Positions 35,501 through 49,112 of a stretch of DNA of 64,000 nt are shown here, piece after piece (positions within the stretch are counted from its first letter, which is position 1; each line of letters opens with the position of its first letter). The notes under the pieces are model-generated. The model ran no database searches. It was not told the origin of the DNA and was given only the letters and a program-made list of their open reading frames with translations. The stretch lies in NCBI GenBank assembly GCA_963573385.1, contig CAUYLG010039408.1, forward strand, positions 41,858 through 105,857, given 5' to 3'. This stretch comes from Cacajao melanocephalus. Lineage: Eukaryota > Chordata > Mammalia > Primates > Pitheciidae. Position numbers and translations under genes: made by a program.

Positions 35501-36314
35501 AGTAAGTGTAAGATTTCTGAAATTTACAATTACATACACTATATGTATATTTATGGTTCTTAAACTACTTGAATTTATCTTAGCAGTAAAATATCCCCCA
35601 ATAGTATATTTCTCTCCTTCTTGAAAACATGAGCCATACAATGCTAAGTGAAATATTAGTTACAAATATTTTTTCAGTGGTTTAAACACTTCAAATGCCA
35701 AATAAATTGCAAGGAATGAATAATATGTTTGAAAATAGTTTTATGTGAATGATTGTTTATGTAAATATAGATTTAATAATCTGAATCCAAATAATAAAAC
35801 AACATGCCAAAATATTTTACCACCCTATCCAGTTTTTACTAACCTTTATGACCTTAGAAAGTTACCTGATTTTGATGTTTTTCTATTGGCAATAGTAAAT
35901 TCTGAAGGGACTTAGACAAGGTGATGGAGGGGGAGTATTCTCAATCTTGTATCATTGCAGTATTCACTTTAAAGCAATGTAGTCCTTTTCTGTTTCTGCC
36001 CCAACATTTCATAATTATATCATTTTACAAGAATTGTGTAATTTACATAACCACCTAAATTGTCATAATTGCTAGAAAGTGCTGAAAAAGCATACGGTAG
36101 GCATTTCAGATTCATTTCTGCTCTCTGTTTGAAACTCATTTTAAATGCCTTTTGCATAAAAACTCTTTTGGTCAACAAAAAAGTAACTTGCATTTAATTT
36201 TGCAGGAACCTTCTCTTCTTCTCCCTCTCAGACTGACTTCTTCTCTTCTTTCAGGAACCCTTTCCCACGTATTAGATCCTAGGACTAACAGGGTCACCTA
36301 GTAAACAAACCCCT
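32549..36314. other. No gene or nameable repeat; includes an ORF-dense, less AT-rich stretch at 34.27-35.32 kb
   Basis: Mostly unassigned. At 34278-35315 open frames of 69-125 codons lie nearly end to end on alternating strands (34278-34493 plus, 34365-34742 minus, 34530-34775 plus, 34807-35016 minus, 35061-35315 plus). None has a recognisable domain, signal or family resemblance. The likely cause is locally lower AT content, hence fewer stop codons. An 'aaataaagcttctg' signal at 35046-35059 might mark an LTR or transcript end. Confidence 0.4.
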
Positions 36315-36415
36315 CCTCTTGATCTTACGGAAGAAGCCGAGATCATAGAGGTTGGCTGACTTGGTCAGAGTACCACAGGTCACATCTGCTGAGCCAAGTC
36401 TAGAAATCACTTTCA
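36315..36415 (+). repeat. MIR SINE fragment
   Basis: 'gatcttacggaagaagccgagatcatagaggttggctgacttggtcagagtaccacaggtcac...tgagccaagtctagaaatca' parallels the MIR tail ('ttacagatgaggaaactgaggctcagagaggttaagtgacttgcccaaggtcacac...agccaggat'). Confidence 0.6.
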
Positions 36416-39320
36416 TTTAACTTGCATGTTTTGTTCACTGTCCCACACTGTTCTACACTGCATTTAGAAAGAGGAAAAGGAAAAATACAAGAATGGAATG
36501 GTCTCTCTACAGTTTTCTCAGCATGCCATTTCTATTATAATTATCTTAACCATCTGTTTTGCTTGGAACAGGCAAAAGAATTTGATATTAAGAAACAAAA
36601 CTCATTCTATACAACAGAGAAGAGCTTCAGAAATGCAACCTTATTTCAGAATATAGGAGTGGATATCAATTTTATCAGAGGTTTCAGCAGTGAAGTAGAA
36701 TGCTGATATTTGACCATTACTGTTTTGAAAATCAGTGGCTCATACAGTTTTGTAAATAAAAAGGTGGAACTCAAAGTTATCGTAGGATATAGTATATAAT
36801 ATTTGCTAAGAGTATAATGTGGAAACCTGAAGTAAAGCACCACTAAACAGTTAAGAGTGTTGGAAAATGGCAACTTTTTCCAATACCCTTAAGTATTTAA
36901 TTTTCTTTCTTGAATTCGGCTTCAACTTCTCCTCTAAAAAGCTAATCTATCCTTGCATACTTAAAAGACAATGCATTAATGTTTAGCTTCTTGAAATTAA
37001 TTTAGCTGTTATGAGAAGCTATAAAACCGAGTGTCAACATATGTGATAGGCGTAAATAACAGACCACATTTCTGGAATGCTCACCTAGTGCATGTGTACA
37101 CATGTATGGACACATGCACTGCACAAAACACACACATGGATGCACAAAACATACACACAGATAAACAAAAACAATTTATGCTATGAATAATTCAGAGTTT
37201 TGAAATAAATAAGACATAGGCTGGTTCACTTATTTCACTTTTCTGTCAAAAATTACTGTAAAATATGTATTTTATTGCAAATTAGGAAAAAAACTGAGAG
37301 TGATGTACCTGTCTTGCAGTTTTAGACTTTTCAAATTACAGATAGTATTTGATAGTTTTTAAATAATGATTTGAAAGACTTAAAAATCATTATTTAAAAT
37401 AATTATAATTACTACAAATTAACCAACCAACCATCAGAACAGGTAAACTCCCAACAGAAAAGGCACCTCATCACTTTTGAAGTAAGCATGGAAGGCAGAA
37501 CAATTTTCATAGAAAAATTGAGAATATTCATTCCAATTAATAAAAAAATAAGTTATTATTTCTGCCAAAACAAGAAAAATTAACAGCAAAAGTAGGATGA
37601 ACCAGAGACCATTTCTATATTGTATTCTAAAGCACAAAGTTATTATAACACTAAAGAAGAAAAAAAAAACTTGAAACATATACATTGATACAAGAACAAT
37701 TTTTTCTGTTCAATGAGAATCAAATTGACAATCAAATTTTATATAGCTGATAGATGTAACATAGTTCTGTAATTATAGTGAAATAATTCTAGAAATGCTG
37801 GGAGATCTCAGCTGAAGGAATCAAAATAAAGTTCATAAAATTTTTAAAAAATCAAAGCCAGAAATTTTTTCCCACTATGAATTATATATTAGAAATAAGT
37901 AATTCATTTCCAACTTTCTCTTTCCTGTGATAATTAAAAAACTCATAAACCAATAACTTGACACATGGAAGCCAGTTCAATTCTTATACTAGCACACATC
38001 TCACAAAAATGGAAAATAAACAGAAAAAATATGTAGTGAAAACAATCATGTAGACCCCTAAACACTTTCAGAATTTAACATTAAGTGCTTTTTTTCTCAT
38101 GGTCACTTTTCTTTTTCCTTTTCTAAGTTATAATGTGATATTTATCCTCCATTTCTTAATTTCTTGGCAATGTGGCAGAAGATCAATACATCAGTCTGGC
38201 ATATTAACCCTAGTAATAAGCCTGGATTATGGATAAACTTCTGTTAGTGCTTAAATTTGTTCTCTTCTTGTAAATGAGGTTCATTTTTAAAACCACAGCT
38301 AAAGTCTCACAGTCCAACCTTATACTTGTCTAACATATTTCTACATGAATCATTTGTGATATGCTATGACTTTGTTTAAAATACATATACCCACATATAT
38401 AAGTATTTATATGAATATATTATTTATATATAAATGTGAAGGTGAAACTGACTTCTTCACTGATACAAGCAACATGGGATATAAATGGTGTGCTCAATGT
38501 ATTTGTTTCATTCTTTCCTTCCTCAATTCCTCCCTTCCTCCCTCTTTTCTTCCTTCTGTTATTTTTTACTTCCCTCTGGTTTGTGTATTGTCCTTTTCTC
38601 CTTCAAGAGACAGGCTGTGAACGTGCTAATATATGAGGAATTTATTCTTTAATGTAATGTGTTCAATCCACTAACATGCCTGCCTAGCCACCAAAGCCAT
38701 TAATGTGAGAACATAGTCTTAATTATATATAATATTTTATTTAATATTTTACAGTTATTTGAGGTGATTTTAAAAATGCCATTTGAATTTTCATTCATAT
38801 ATATTTCATGCTTTTATTTTGAATATGAATCAGAAACAGGCCTGAGAGCAACAAAATAGTTTATGTGGTGGAATCATTAATGTGATTACCTAAGATACAT
38901 AATGAGATGTTAAAATGCATCATTAACTTGGCACCAAAAAATAGATCATCTTTTTAAATTCACCTGTTTAAGATAACATAAAAAAACAAAATATTTGTCA
39001 TTTAGTTTTCTTGATAATCTGTGTAGTGTTTAAGGAATGTTAATCATTGATTCAATTCATTCAAAATTCATATAAACACAAAAAGTAATCAAGAATCTTG
39101 TTCCTAGTAGGAGATAATGATTAAACACCATTTATATTACTACATGTATCACTAAAACTTAATGATATTATTTTTGTATTAACCCATTTTGAATGTCTGT
39201 TAAATTGGTGTTTCTGATATATACAACCATATGACAAATATATCTCAGGGCTGGTGAAAGAAAAAGTTTCTCTGAGACTCATAACCCTTTTATCAGAAAT
39301 AAGAATTAATGAAAACTCTT
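36416..39320. other. No gene or nameable repeat seen; contains a pyrimidine tract and a hairpin
   Basis: AT-rich. Includes a perfect 16-bp inverted repeat at 37357-37372/37384-37399, a CA/TG-rich stretch at 37090-37165 and a C/T-rich tract at 38511-38590. Open frames (75-94 codons) look random; those over the C/T tract are low-complexity. Confidence 0.5.
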
Positions 39321-39685
39321 TGATATGGTTTGGCTCTGTGTCCCGATCCAAATCTCATGTCCAGTTGTAATCCCCATGTATTGAGGGAGGGACCTGGTGG
39401 AAGGTTATTAGATCATGGGGAGGATTTCTCCTACACTGTTCTCCTGATAGTGAGTTTTCATAAGATCTGATGGTTTAAAAGTGTTTGGCAGTTTCCCCCA
39501 TCATTCTCTCTGTTTCCTGCTCTGACATGTGAAGACTGTGCCTTGCTTCCTCTTCTGCCATAACTGTAAGTTTCCTGAGGCCTCCCAAGCCATGTGGAAT
39601 GGTGAGTCAATTAAACCTTCTTTTCTTTATAAATTATTCAGTCTTGGGTAGTTCTTTATAGCAGTGCAAAAACAGACTAATACTG
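39321..39685 (+). mobile_element. THE1/MST-type LTR (ERVL-MaLR), solo
   Basis: Starts TGATATGGTTTGGCTCTGTGTCCC and passes 'gggagggacctggtggaagg', 'tgatagtgag', 'tctgatggttt', 'taactgtaagtttcctgaggcctcc', 'gagtcaattaaacct' and 'ataaattattcagtcttggg'. It ends 'aacagactaatac'. No internal retroviral sequence is attached. A matching 5-bp target duplication could not be confirmed. Confidence 0.9.
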
Positions 39686-40684
39686 TTTGATTTTTTAGTT
39701 TGTTTCTAGGAATTTCAAGGCTACATTTTGGGTTTAATGAGAATAACTTTTCTTAGAGTACATTTTCTGATTTAATAAAAATAAATCTTAGCAATGATCA
39801 TAGTCAATCATTCTTAAAATAGTACAGGATGTAGGGTCAAGACTGTCTTCTGTAGAGAGAAGGGAGGTGGATGTGAAGTTGAACCTAGGCAGGGTAGTTA
39901 CAGGCAATCCTCTCTATGTGAGATGTCTGGGTGGTTGAACAGCTGAACAGTTACAAATGGTTGAATTTCATATTATATCTATATGCACTTAGTAATTAAT
40001 TTTTAGATGCTTATTGAAATATGAATACAGACTACAAATGTTAGGCTTTATATTGGCTCTTTAATTTTTAAAAATAATTTTTTATTTAGTGTTTTTACTA
40101 GGTCAAAAAAAAGAAAGAGACATCTAAAACAATGATTATGTTACAGTGAAAAAGGATCTTGTTTTGTCAGCAATAGAGCATTTTCCAAGGGAGATAGATG
40201 AATGCCCACTCCCAATGCCTAACTTGTAACTGCTTTTGCTGTTTGTTTCCTCTCATTCATTTTGCATTCGTGTTAGGCTTGCATCTGTTTATGTTACTTG
40301 TCTATTATTCATCTACAGGATAACTGCTCAGCAGTCGTTACTTCCTTTCATATCTTTTCTGCATCTTTTGTTTCCATGGGTTGTTTTGGCAATAAAACCA
40401 AGAAAAGGGTACAAAGCTTTATAAAAAAGTGCAGTTGGAACATCATGTTTTTACAGCTCTAAGAACGTTACTGCTGATTTCAAAAAGTTTTTTTTTTAAT
40501 GTTAAAATGTGTTCAGCAAAGTTTAAAGCTCATAGGTATGATACATTTGAAATTTTCAGAAAATGAAATTTAAAAAGTGTTTCCAAAACAGCTCACTACT
40601 GTTTGATCTTCACACGGCAGGCTGCCTTGTGCAATTTTCTGTTTACTGTACATTTTAATACCTAAGTTGCAAGCAATGAAGTCA
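39686..40684. other. No gene or nameable repeat seen
   Basis: AT-rich. The 62-codon plus frame at 40236-40424 is unremarkable. It holds the second copy (39951-39970) of the 20-mer from 28598. Confidence 0.5.
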
Positions 40685-40890
40685 TAGTAATTCCTTACAT
40701 TTATATAGCACTTCATAATTTTATTATGTGTTTACTCATTCATTATGTCCTCTAATCTTTCTAGGTAGATAATTAGCATCTTTATTTTATGGATAGGAAG
40801 AAAAAAAACTGTAGTAACTTTGTTAAATGATATGCTAAGGTCAAAAGGTCAATGAATCTCTGAGCCTGGAATCTACATTAACTTGATACC
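40685..40890 (+). repeat. MIR SINE
   Basis: 'ccttacatttatatagcacttcataattttattatgtg...ctcattcattatgtcctctaatctttctaggtagataattagcatctttattttatggatagg' follows the MIR text 'atttatatagcacttcacata...tctcatttaatcctcacaac...attttacagatgagg', ending with 'ctctgagcctggaatct'. Confidence 0.65.
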
Positions 40891-42637
40891 TACCCAGCCT
40901 GGTGTGGGCCAGAAGAATCTTCACAGTGTAAAGTTGCTCTAGACTTCCTGCGAGCCTAAGTAGTAAAATAAAGTTTGGGGATTTTAGATATGTTAGCATA
41001 GCTTTGCGTGTGATTTTAAGTCATTATTGTGTCCCCAAACTGATTAAGACTCTATTATTAGGGAACTGAAGTTTAGTTGGGAAAGGGGACTAATATGTAC
41101 CTATTTTACCATATTATCTTTATAAATCCTTGAAGGTATTTTAGGTCTTATTTTTGACATGAAGATATAATTAAAAATAATTTGATCCTGTTACCTTACC
41201 AGCCACTGCATATACATTTTGTTTAAAAAATAATGAAAAGGAAAATGCGACAAAGTGAAGAAGATAACACCACAGAGGTACACATATGTTCTGTATCTTC
41301 CCTTATCAATCAATTGCATATTACTAATATATACATGCCCCATAAGCAGAAAACATGTCTGCCAAAGAGATTTCACTTTTATCTTTCTCTGTTGAAGAAT
41401 TTCTACATTCTACATCCCACTGTTGTAAAAGAACAACCAAGTAATCCCTCAAAGCCTACGTTCCATGTAAAAGAAATCTTGTATGATAATTATGTGGTAC
41501 TTGTGAAAAATCATAGAATTTTAAGAAAGCATTTGATTTTCACCCAAAACAACCATGAAGTTTCAATGTTTAAATAATTGCATAATTACTTTTAGAGTTA
41601 TAATCTTTGGAATACTTAAACGATCATTAAGAGATAAATAGCAACAAAATTTTATTTTGGCCTGTGCCATCCTGAATTCTCCTAAGAAATCTTACTTCAC
41701 ACTTCCAGATCATTATCAGAGCTGTCCCTGTCACCAAGGTGTCAGATGACTCCTAAGGAAAAATGAACTATGTCTAATTCCTTAATCAAAAACGTCAGAA
41801 AGTGCCCCCTTACCTTTTCATCCCTCCCCAAAAGAAAGCTCTGTGGTGAAAAAACTTAGTTTCTGCCATTTAGCTCTGTTTATTTACTTATAGTCATGAG
41901 AAGCTACCTTATCACTCTGACATCTTGCTCTCTGTTGCTGTCTTTCAGTTGCTGAGTAACTCTTAATAAGCTGAGTGACAGTAAATGGTACAGTTTAGGA
42001 GGATTAGTAAAAGTTGCTATAAATATATATATATATTTAATAAACACAGAATATCTGAAAATTTTCATACATTCTCCCTATTGAATTTATACAATCTGTT
42101 TAGTAATTACTAGCCCTTTAGATAGGGGCTTTCCAGTCTCTGTCAATAGCTACGGCTTTAATATCAAGTCAGCTCTGTTCTTTTTTTGACTCTCAGTAAT
42201 AAATGCCAACTACAGCTTGGAAACTCAAGCATCATCAAGAAATGGTATGAAAGTGACTTAAATTGTGTTCTGGCCTAGACTAAGCCTTTCAGAACAACAG
42301 TAAATGTATAGTGCTTTCATCTAACCTAGCCCCATGGGCATTTAATGAAAATAAGTGCTCATTACTGTTATCGTTATAAATTATAATATTAAGAATTTGT
42401 ATATATACTGCATATAAGACAAAAGGTCACAACAGAAAAACAACCAGCAGCCCAACTTACATTTAGTAGTCCAATCACACGGTTTCTCCTATCTAAAATT
42501 TTTACCTTGGCATTTTCTTTCACGGCTGTCTATAATTCTATAAGGGTCAGCAAAATACTGAGCTATTTTGATGATGCAAAGAAGGGTTAAACATAAATCC
42601 TAATATAGTATAATTAAATATATAAATGTTATATCAT
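40891..42637. other. No gene or nameable repeat seen
   Basis: Includes a 114-codon plus frame at 41233-41577 with a basic N-terminus but no known domain. Its start lies in AT-rich noise and nothing suggests selection. Short TA runs lie near 42022-42038. Confidence 0.5.
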
Positions 42638-42690
42638 ACAGCTTAGTATAAAAGCTTAGTATAAAAAGTCATATAGCTTAGTATAAAAAA
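42638..42690. repeat. Short tandem duplication, unit about 14 bp, three copies
   Basis: The unit 'agcttagtataaaa' occurs at about 42640-42653, 42653-42666 and 42676-42689. A 9-bp 'agtcatat' type spacer separates the second and third. Likely slippage; no function is implied. Confidence 0.85.
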
Positions 42691-43156
42691 ACGACATATA
42701 AGTAATAACTTATAGCATACATATGTCAGGAAATTGTCCTTAAGAAATCAGCTGACTTTAAGTAGCTTATAAATGCCAAATAAAAATATATTGCAAATGA
42801 AAAGCCCTTTGAAAAACTTGTTGAATTTGAATTTTTTTTTTATAACTGGTTTGATTTTACCTGAAAGTAGGAAAGCTACGTAATATGAACAAGTGAAATT
42901 TACTTCCCTTAACCCTAGGGAGCTTATTAACAAATCATGAGAACATTTATAAAGATATAATAGAAAAAGAGAATACTGGAGATATGCAAAGTACAGGAGA
43001 AAATATTAAGAAAAACAGTTTTAAAAACATTATAACATGACTGCAAATTAATGATTAAATAATTAAGAAAAATATCTCACAATAAATTATTTTTAGAAGC
43101 AAAGATAACTGATTTGGATAATAAGATAAACTGCATCAGGATATATATTTTTTTTG

Positions 43157-43240
43157 TGTATATATATATATATATAGTGTGTGTGTGTATGTGTGTGTGT
43201 ATATATATATATACATATATATATATACACACACACACGT
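43157..43240. repeat. Compound TA/TG/TA/CA microsatellite with inverted symmetry
   Basis: Order: (TA)n, (GT)n with one AT interruption, (TA)n with one CA interruption, then (CA)n. The (GT)n(AT)n part is complementary to the (AT)n(AC)n part, so either strand can fold into a hairpin with an arm of roughly 30 bp. Confidence 0.9.
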
Positions 43241-45565
<2,325 letters not shown>

Positions 45566-45609
<44 letters not shown>

Positions 45610-45626
45610 CACACACACACACAGAG

Positions 45627-45692
<66 letters not shown>
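45566..45692. repeat. Compound microsatellite (TA)n-(CA)n-(GA)n
   Basis: About 40 bp of TA, then about 47 bp of CA with a single GAGACA interruption, then about 36 bp of GA. The minus-strand 'protein' here (runs of Leu-Ser and Val-Cys) is a translation of the repeat and not a gene. Tracts this long are usually polymorphic. Confidence 0.95.
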
Positions 45693-45693
<1 letters not shown>

Positions 45694-45925
45694 GAGATTG
45701 ATCAATTTACCTTCCAGGTGCTTATTATCTCGTAAGGGGAATAAGGTGGCTTCTGACAGAATGACTGGGAAAGACATAAAAAGGAGATAGAACATGGACC
45801 AAGCCTTTAATCATGTGCAGAATGTTAACAATTCAGAAGACATGGCGGTAAGATTAAATCACCATTCATCTCGTCATGTTTTCTCAAATTTTATTCTTTC
45901 CAAAGAGCCTTTAGCACAACGACAC

Positions 45926-46249
45926 TGTTGTAGACTGAATGTTTGTGTTCTTCCCAAATTCGTCTGTTAAAACGAATCCCCAATGTGATATTAGACGGGT
46001 GTGTCTTTGGGAGTTTATTAGGTCATGAGGGTAGAGCCCCGTCCAGAGAGTTTCCTTGTCCCTCTCACACATGAGGGCACAGAGAAAAGACAGTTCTCTA
46101 TGAAAAGTGGTCCCTCACTAGGCACCAAATATGCCAGTGCCTTGATATTGGACTTCCTAGCCTCTAGAACTGTGAGAAGTAAATTTCTGTTATCTGTAAG
46201 CCACCCAGTCTATAGTATGTTTGTTATACAGCCTGAATAGACTAAGACG
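45926..46249 (+). mobile_element. MLT1 LTR (ERVL-MaLR), solo
   Basis: 'tgttgtagactgaatgtttgtg', 'ccccaatgtgatattagacggg', 'aggtcatgagggtagagcccc', 'cttgatattggacttcctagcctctagaactgtgag', 'ttctgttatctgtaagccacccagtctatag' and 'actaagac' are in MLT1 order. It is a sense-strand copy, the same family as those at 7008 (antisense) and 61268 (sense). The plus-strand 71-codon frame inside it is incidental. Confidence 0.9.
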
Positions 46250-46916
46250 TAAAGGAAGTTCTGGCAACTCTTTTTACCCCGTGACTCTCATCACTTCTGT
46301 ACCTCATATCACATGTGCGGAGGGAGAGTCATGTATGTAGTACTTTTTAAACGCAAGGAAAATTGAGATTCGTGGAGATGTCATGAGTAAATCTCCCCAA
46401 ACCTGAAACTAGCCTTCAGATTTACTGTTTTTATATTAGGGAAATGAGCATATGTACACATACACACACATACATAAACACATACTGATGATAATAAGAG
46501 AAAAAACTACTGGCTAAAATAAATGTCCGACTAAAAAGTTTACTAAAACCCCACATTTAATTATAATTACTTGACAATGATATCAGGTAAGGAAGATATA
46601 CATTTGAATATAATTAATTAAATAAACTATAGAAAGCATTTTTAATTAAATATACCCTATTCGGAAAAATACTCAAAAACTGAAAGAATGGAGCCGAATA
46701 AGCCAGGTAAGCATCGGGAAAGGGATATCACAGAGGTAGATTCTAGCCAAGAGGTAAGGAGCCTGTCTCTAAGCGGCCTCCAACATTCAAATACTGTGAG
46801 TTCCTTGGCAAGACTAATGGTATAATGAGTAAGAGTGCTTCAGGCTATTTTAAGTAAAGGACAAGTTTACCAAGAAAAATTATAATAATTCTTTTTTCTC
46901 CAATCAACATGTTTTT
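46250..46916. other. No gene or nameable repeat seen
   Basis: AT-rich with short CA runs (46455-46482). No L1 3' UTR is present here, although the L1 to the right lacks its 3' end. Confidence 0.5.
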
Positions 46917-47204
46917 GGCGAGGTGGGATGGCTCACGCCTGTAATCCTAGTACTTTGGGAGGCCAAGGTGGGTGGATCACCTGAGGTCAGGAGTTTGAGA
47001 CCAGCCTGACCAACATGGCAAAACCCTGTCTCTACTAAAAATACAAAAATTAGCTGGGCATGGTGGGTGTGCCTGTAGTCCTAGCTACTCAGGAGGCTGA
47101 GGCAGGAGAATCACTTGAACACGTAAGGCAGAGGTTGCAGTCAAGATTATGCTACTGCACTCCAGCATAGGTGACAAAGTGAGACCCCGTCACAAAAAAC
47201 AAAA
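46917..47204 (+). mobile_element. Alu SINE (AluS-like) abutting a 3'-truncated L1
   Basis: Dimeric Alu 'ggcgaggtgggatggctcacgcctgtaatcc' to a short A-rich tail 'cacaaaaaacaaaa'. No target-site duplication is visible: the left flank is unique DNA and the right flank is L1 ORF2. This fits an insertion that removed flanking sequence, or a later recombination. Confidence 0.93.
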
Positions 47205-48818
47205 TGGATTACATGGTAGTTCTAAGTTTTGTGAGAAACTTCCATACTGTTTTCCATAATGACTGTGCCAATTTACATTCCCAGGAACAGTGTACAAGGG
47301 TTGCCCTTTCTTCATAACTTCCCCAACATTTATCTCTTGTCTTTTTGATCATAGCTATTCTAGGAGGTGTGAGGTGATATCTCTTTGTGATTTTGATTTG
47401 CATTTTCTTGATAATTAGTAATGTCAGGCATTTCCTCACATACCTTTTGGCCATTTGTATGTCTCCTTTTGCTAAATGTCTATTCAGGTCTTTGCACATT
47501 GTTTAATCTGGTTATTTGTTTACTTGCTACCTAGATGTTAGGGTCCTTATATATTTTGACTATTAACTCTTCATCAGATGTATAATTTACAAATATTTTC
47601 TTCCATTTTGTAGGTTGTCTCTTTATGCTAGTATTTACTTTGCTGTGCAGAGATTCTTAGTCTGATGCAGTACTACTTGTCTATTTTTGTTTTTGTTGCC
47701 TGTACTTTTGGGATCATAGCCAAAAAATAAATCATGGCTCAGACTAATACCGGGTAGCATTCTTGACTCATTCCTGATTTTAAGGGAAAAACTGAAAGCT
47801 TTTACAATCCACAATTTAATGTGCTGAGAATATTGGCTTTAGATGTCTCTTATATGGCATTTATTATGTTAATAAATGTACATTCCTTCTATACCTAATT
47901 TGGTGAGTGTCTATCACAAATGTTGTCGATTCTTTTTCGCACGTTTTTTCTGCATCTATTTAGGGGATCACATGGTTTTCGTACATCATTCTGAAAATGT
48001 GGTATATCACATTTATTGGTTTGTATGATGAAGCATCCTTACATCCTTGGAATAAATCCCACTTCATCATAGTGTATGACCCTTTTAATGTGCTATTGAA
48101 TTTGGTTTACTAGTATATTGTGGAGGTTTTGCATCTATGTTCATCAGGAACATAGCCCGCTAATTTTCTTTTCTTCTGATTTTTTTTTTTTAATCTGGCT
48201 TTGTTTACAGTGTAATCCTGGCCTTGCAAAATGAATCTGGAAGTATTCCTTCTCTTCTTCTTCCATTTTTTGAAGAGTTTAGGAAGCATTGGCATAAAAA
48301 AAAATGTTTAGTTTAATTCACCAGTGTAGCCATCAGTTTCTAGACTGCTCTTTGTTGGGAAGGTTTTGATTAGTGATTCAATCTCTTTACTCATTTATTG
48401 GTCTCTTCAAATTTTCTATTATTTTATAATTTAGTCTTGGTAGATTGTGCGTTTCTAGAAATTTAACCTTTTTTCAAGGTTATCTATCTAATTTGTCAAC
48501 ATACAGTTGTTCACTATAGCCTCTTATGACCCTTTGAATTTCTGTGGTAACAGTTGTAATGTTTCCTCTGTTATTTTTCGTTTTAATTGCTTGTTCTCTT
48601 TTTTATCCTAGTCTACTTAAAGATTTGTCATTTTAAAAAATCTTTTCAAAACACCAATTCATAATTTCATCAATCTTTTTTATCATTTTTCTAGTGTTGA
48701 TTTCATTTATTTTTGCTCTGACATTTATTATTTCCTTCCTTCTGCTAATTTTGGGTTGAATTTGCTCCTCATTTTTTAGTTTCTTGAGGTAGAACATCAG
48801 GTTGTTTATTTAAAACCT
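47205..48818 (-). mobile_element. L1 LINE (L1M type), ORF2 portion, lacking its 3' end
   Basis: Antisense L1. A minus-strand open stretch at 47209-47499 still resembles the ORF2p C-terminal domain (a His-Leu-Thr-Pro motif and a Trp-Lys-Thr-Val-Trp-Lys-Phe-Leu motif). The last 100 or more codons of ORF2 and the whole 3' UTR are absent. Further right, reverse-transcriptase and endonuclease-side text follows in order ('ccttacatccttggaataaatcccacttcatca', 'tttgcatctatgttcatcagg'). An internal deletion is likely near 47750. The element continues beyond an Alu. Confidence 0.9.
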
Positions 48819-49112
48819 TTTTTATTTTTTTGAGACACGTTCTTGTTATGTTACCCAGGCTGGAGTGCAGTGGTGCAATCATGGGTTACTACAGCCCCAA
48901 CCTCCTGCACTCGATAGATCCTCCTGCCTCAGTCTCCCAAGTAGCTAGGACTACAGGTGTGTGCTACCACACTCAGCTATTTTTTTTTTTTTTGGTAGAG
49001 ATGGGCTTTCACTATGCTGCCTATGCTGGTCTGGAATTCCTGGGCTCAAACAATCTGCCTGCTTTAGCCTCACAAAGTTCTGGGATTACAGGCATGAGCC
49101 ACCACACCTGAC
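48819..49112 (-). mobile_element. Alu SINE inserted in L1
   Basis: Antisense Alu from a T-rich run and 'tgagacacgttcttgttatgttacccaggctggagtgcagtgg' to 'tgggattacaggcatgagccaccacacctga'. L1 text continues on both sides, so the Alu is younger. The two overlapping plus-strand frames (48830-49143) are antisense Alu. Confidence 0.95.

Noticed and set aside
41233..41577. 114-codon plus-strand frame with basic N-terminus
   Set aside because: No known domain, AT-driven composition and no supporting context such as splice sites or a promoter.
47209..47499. Minus-strand 96-codon frame as a gene
   Set aside because: It is a surviving stretch of L1 ORF2 in a decayed element.
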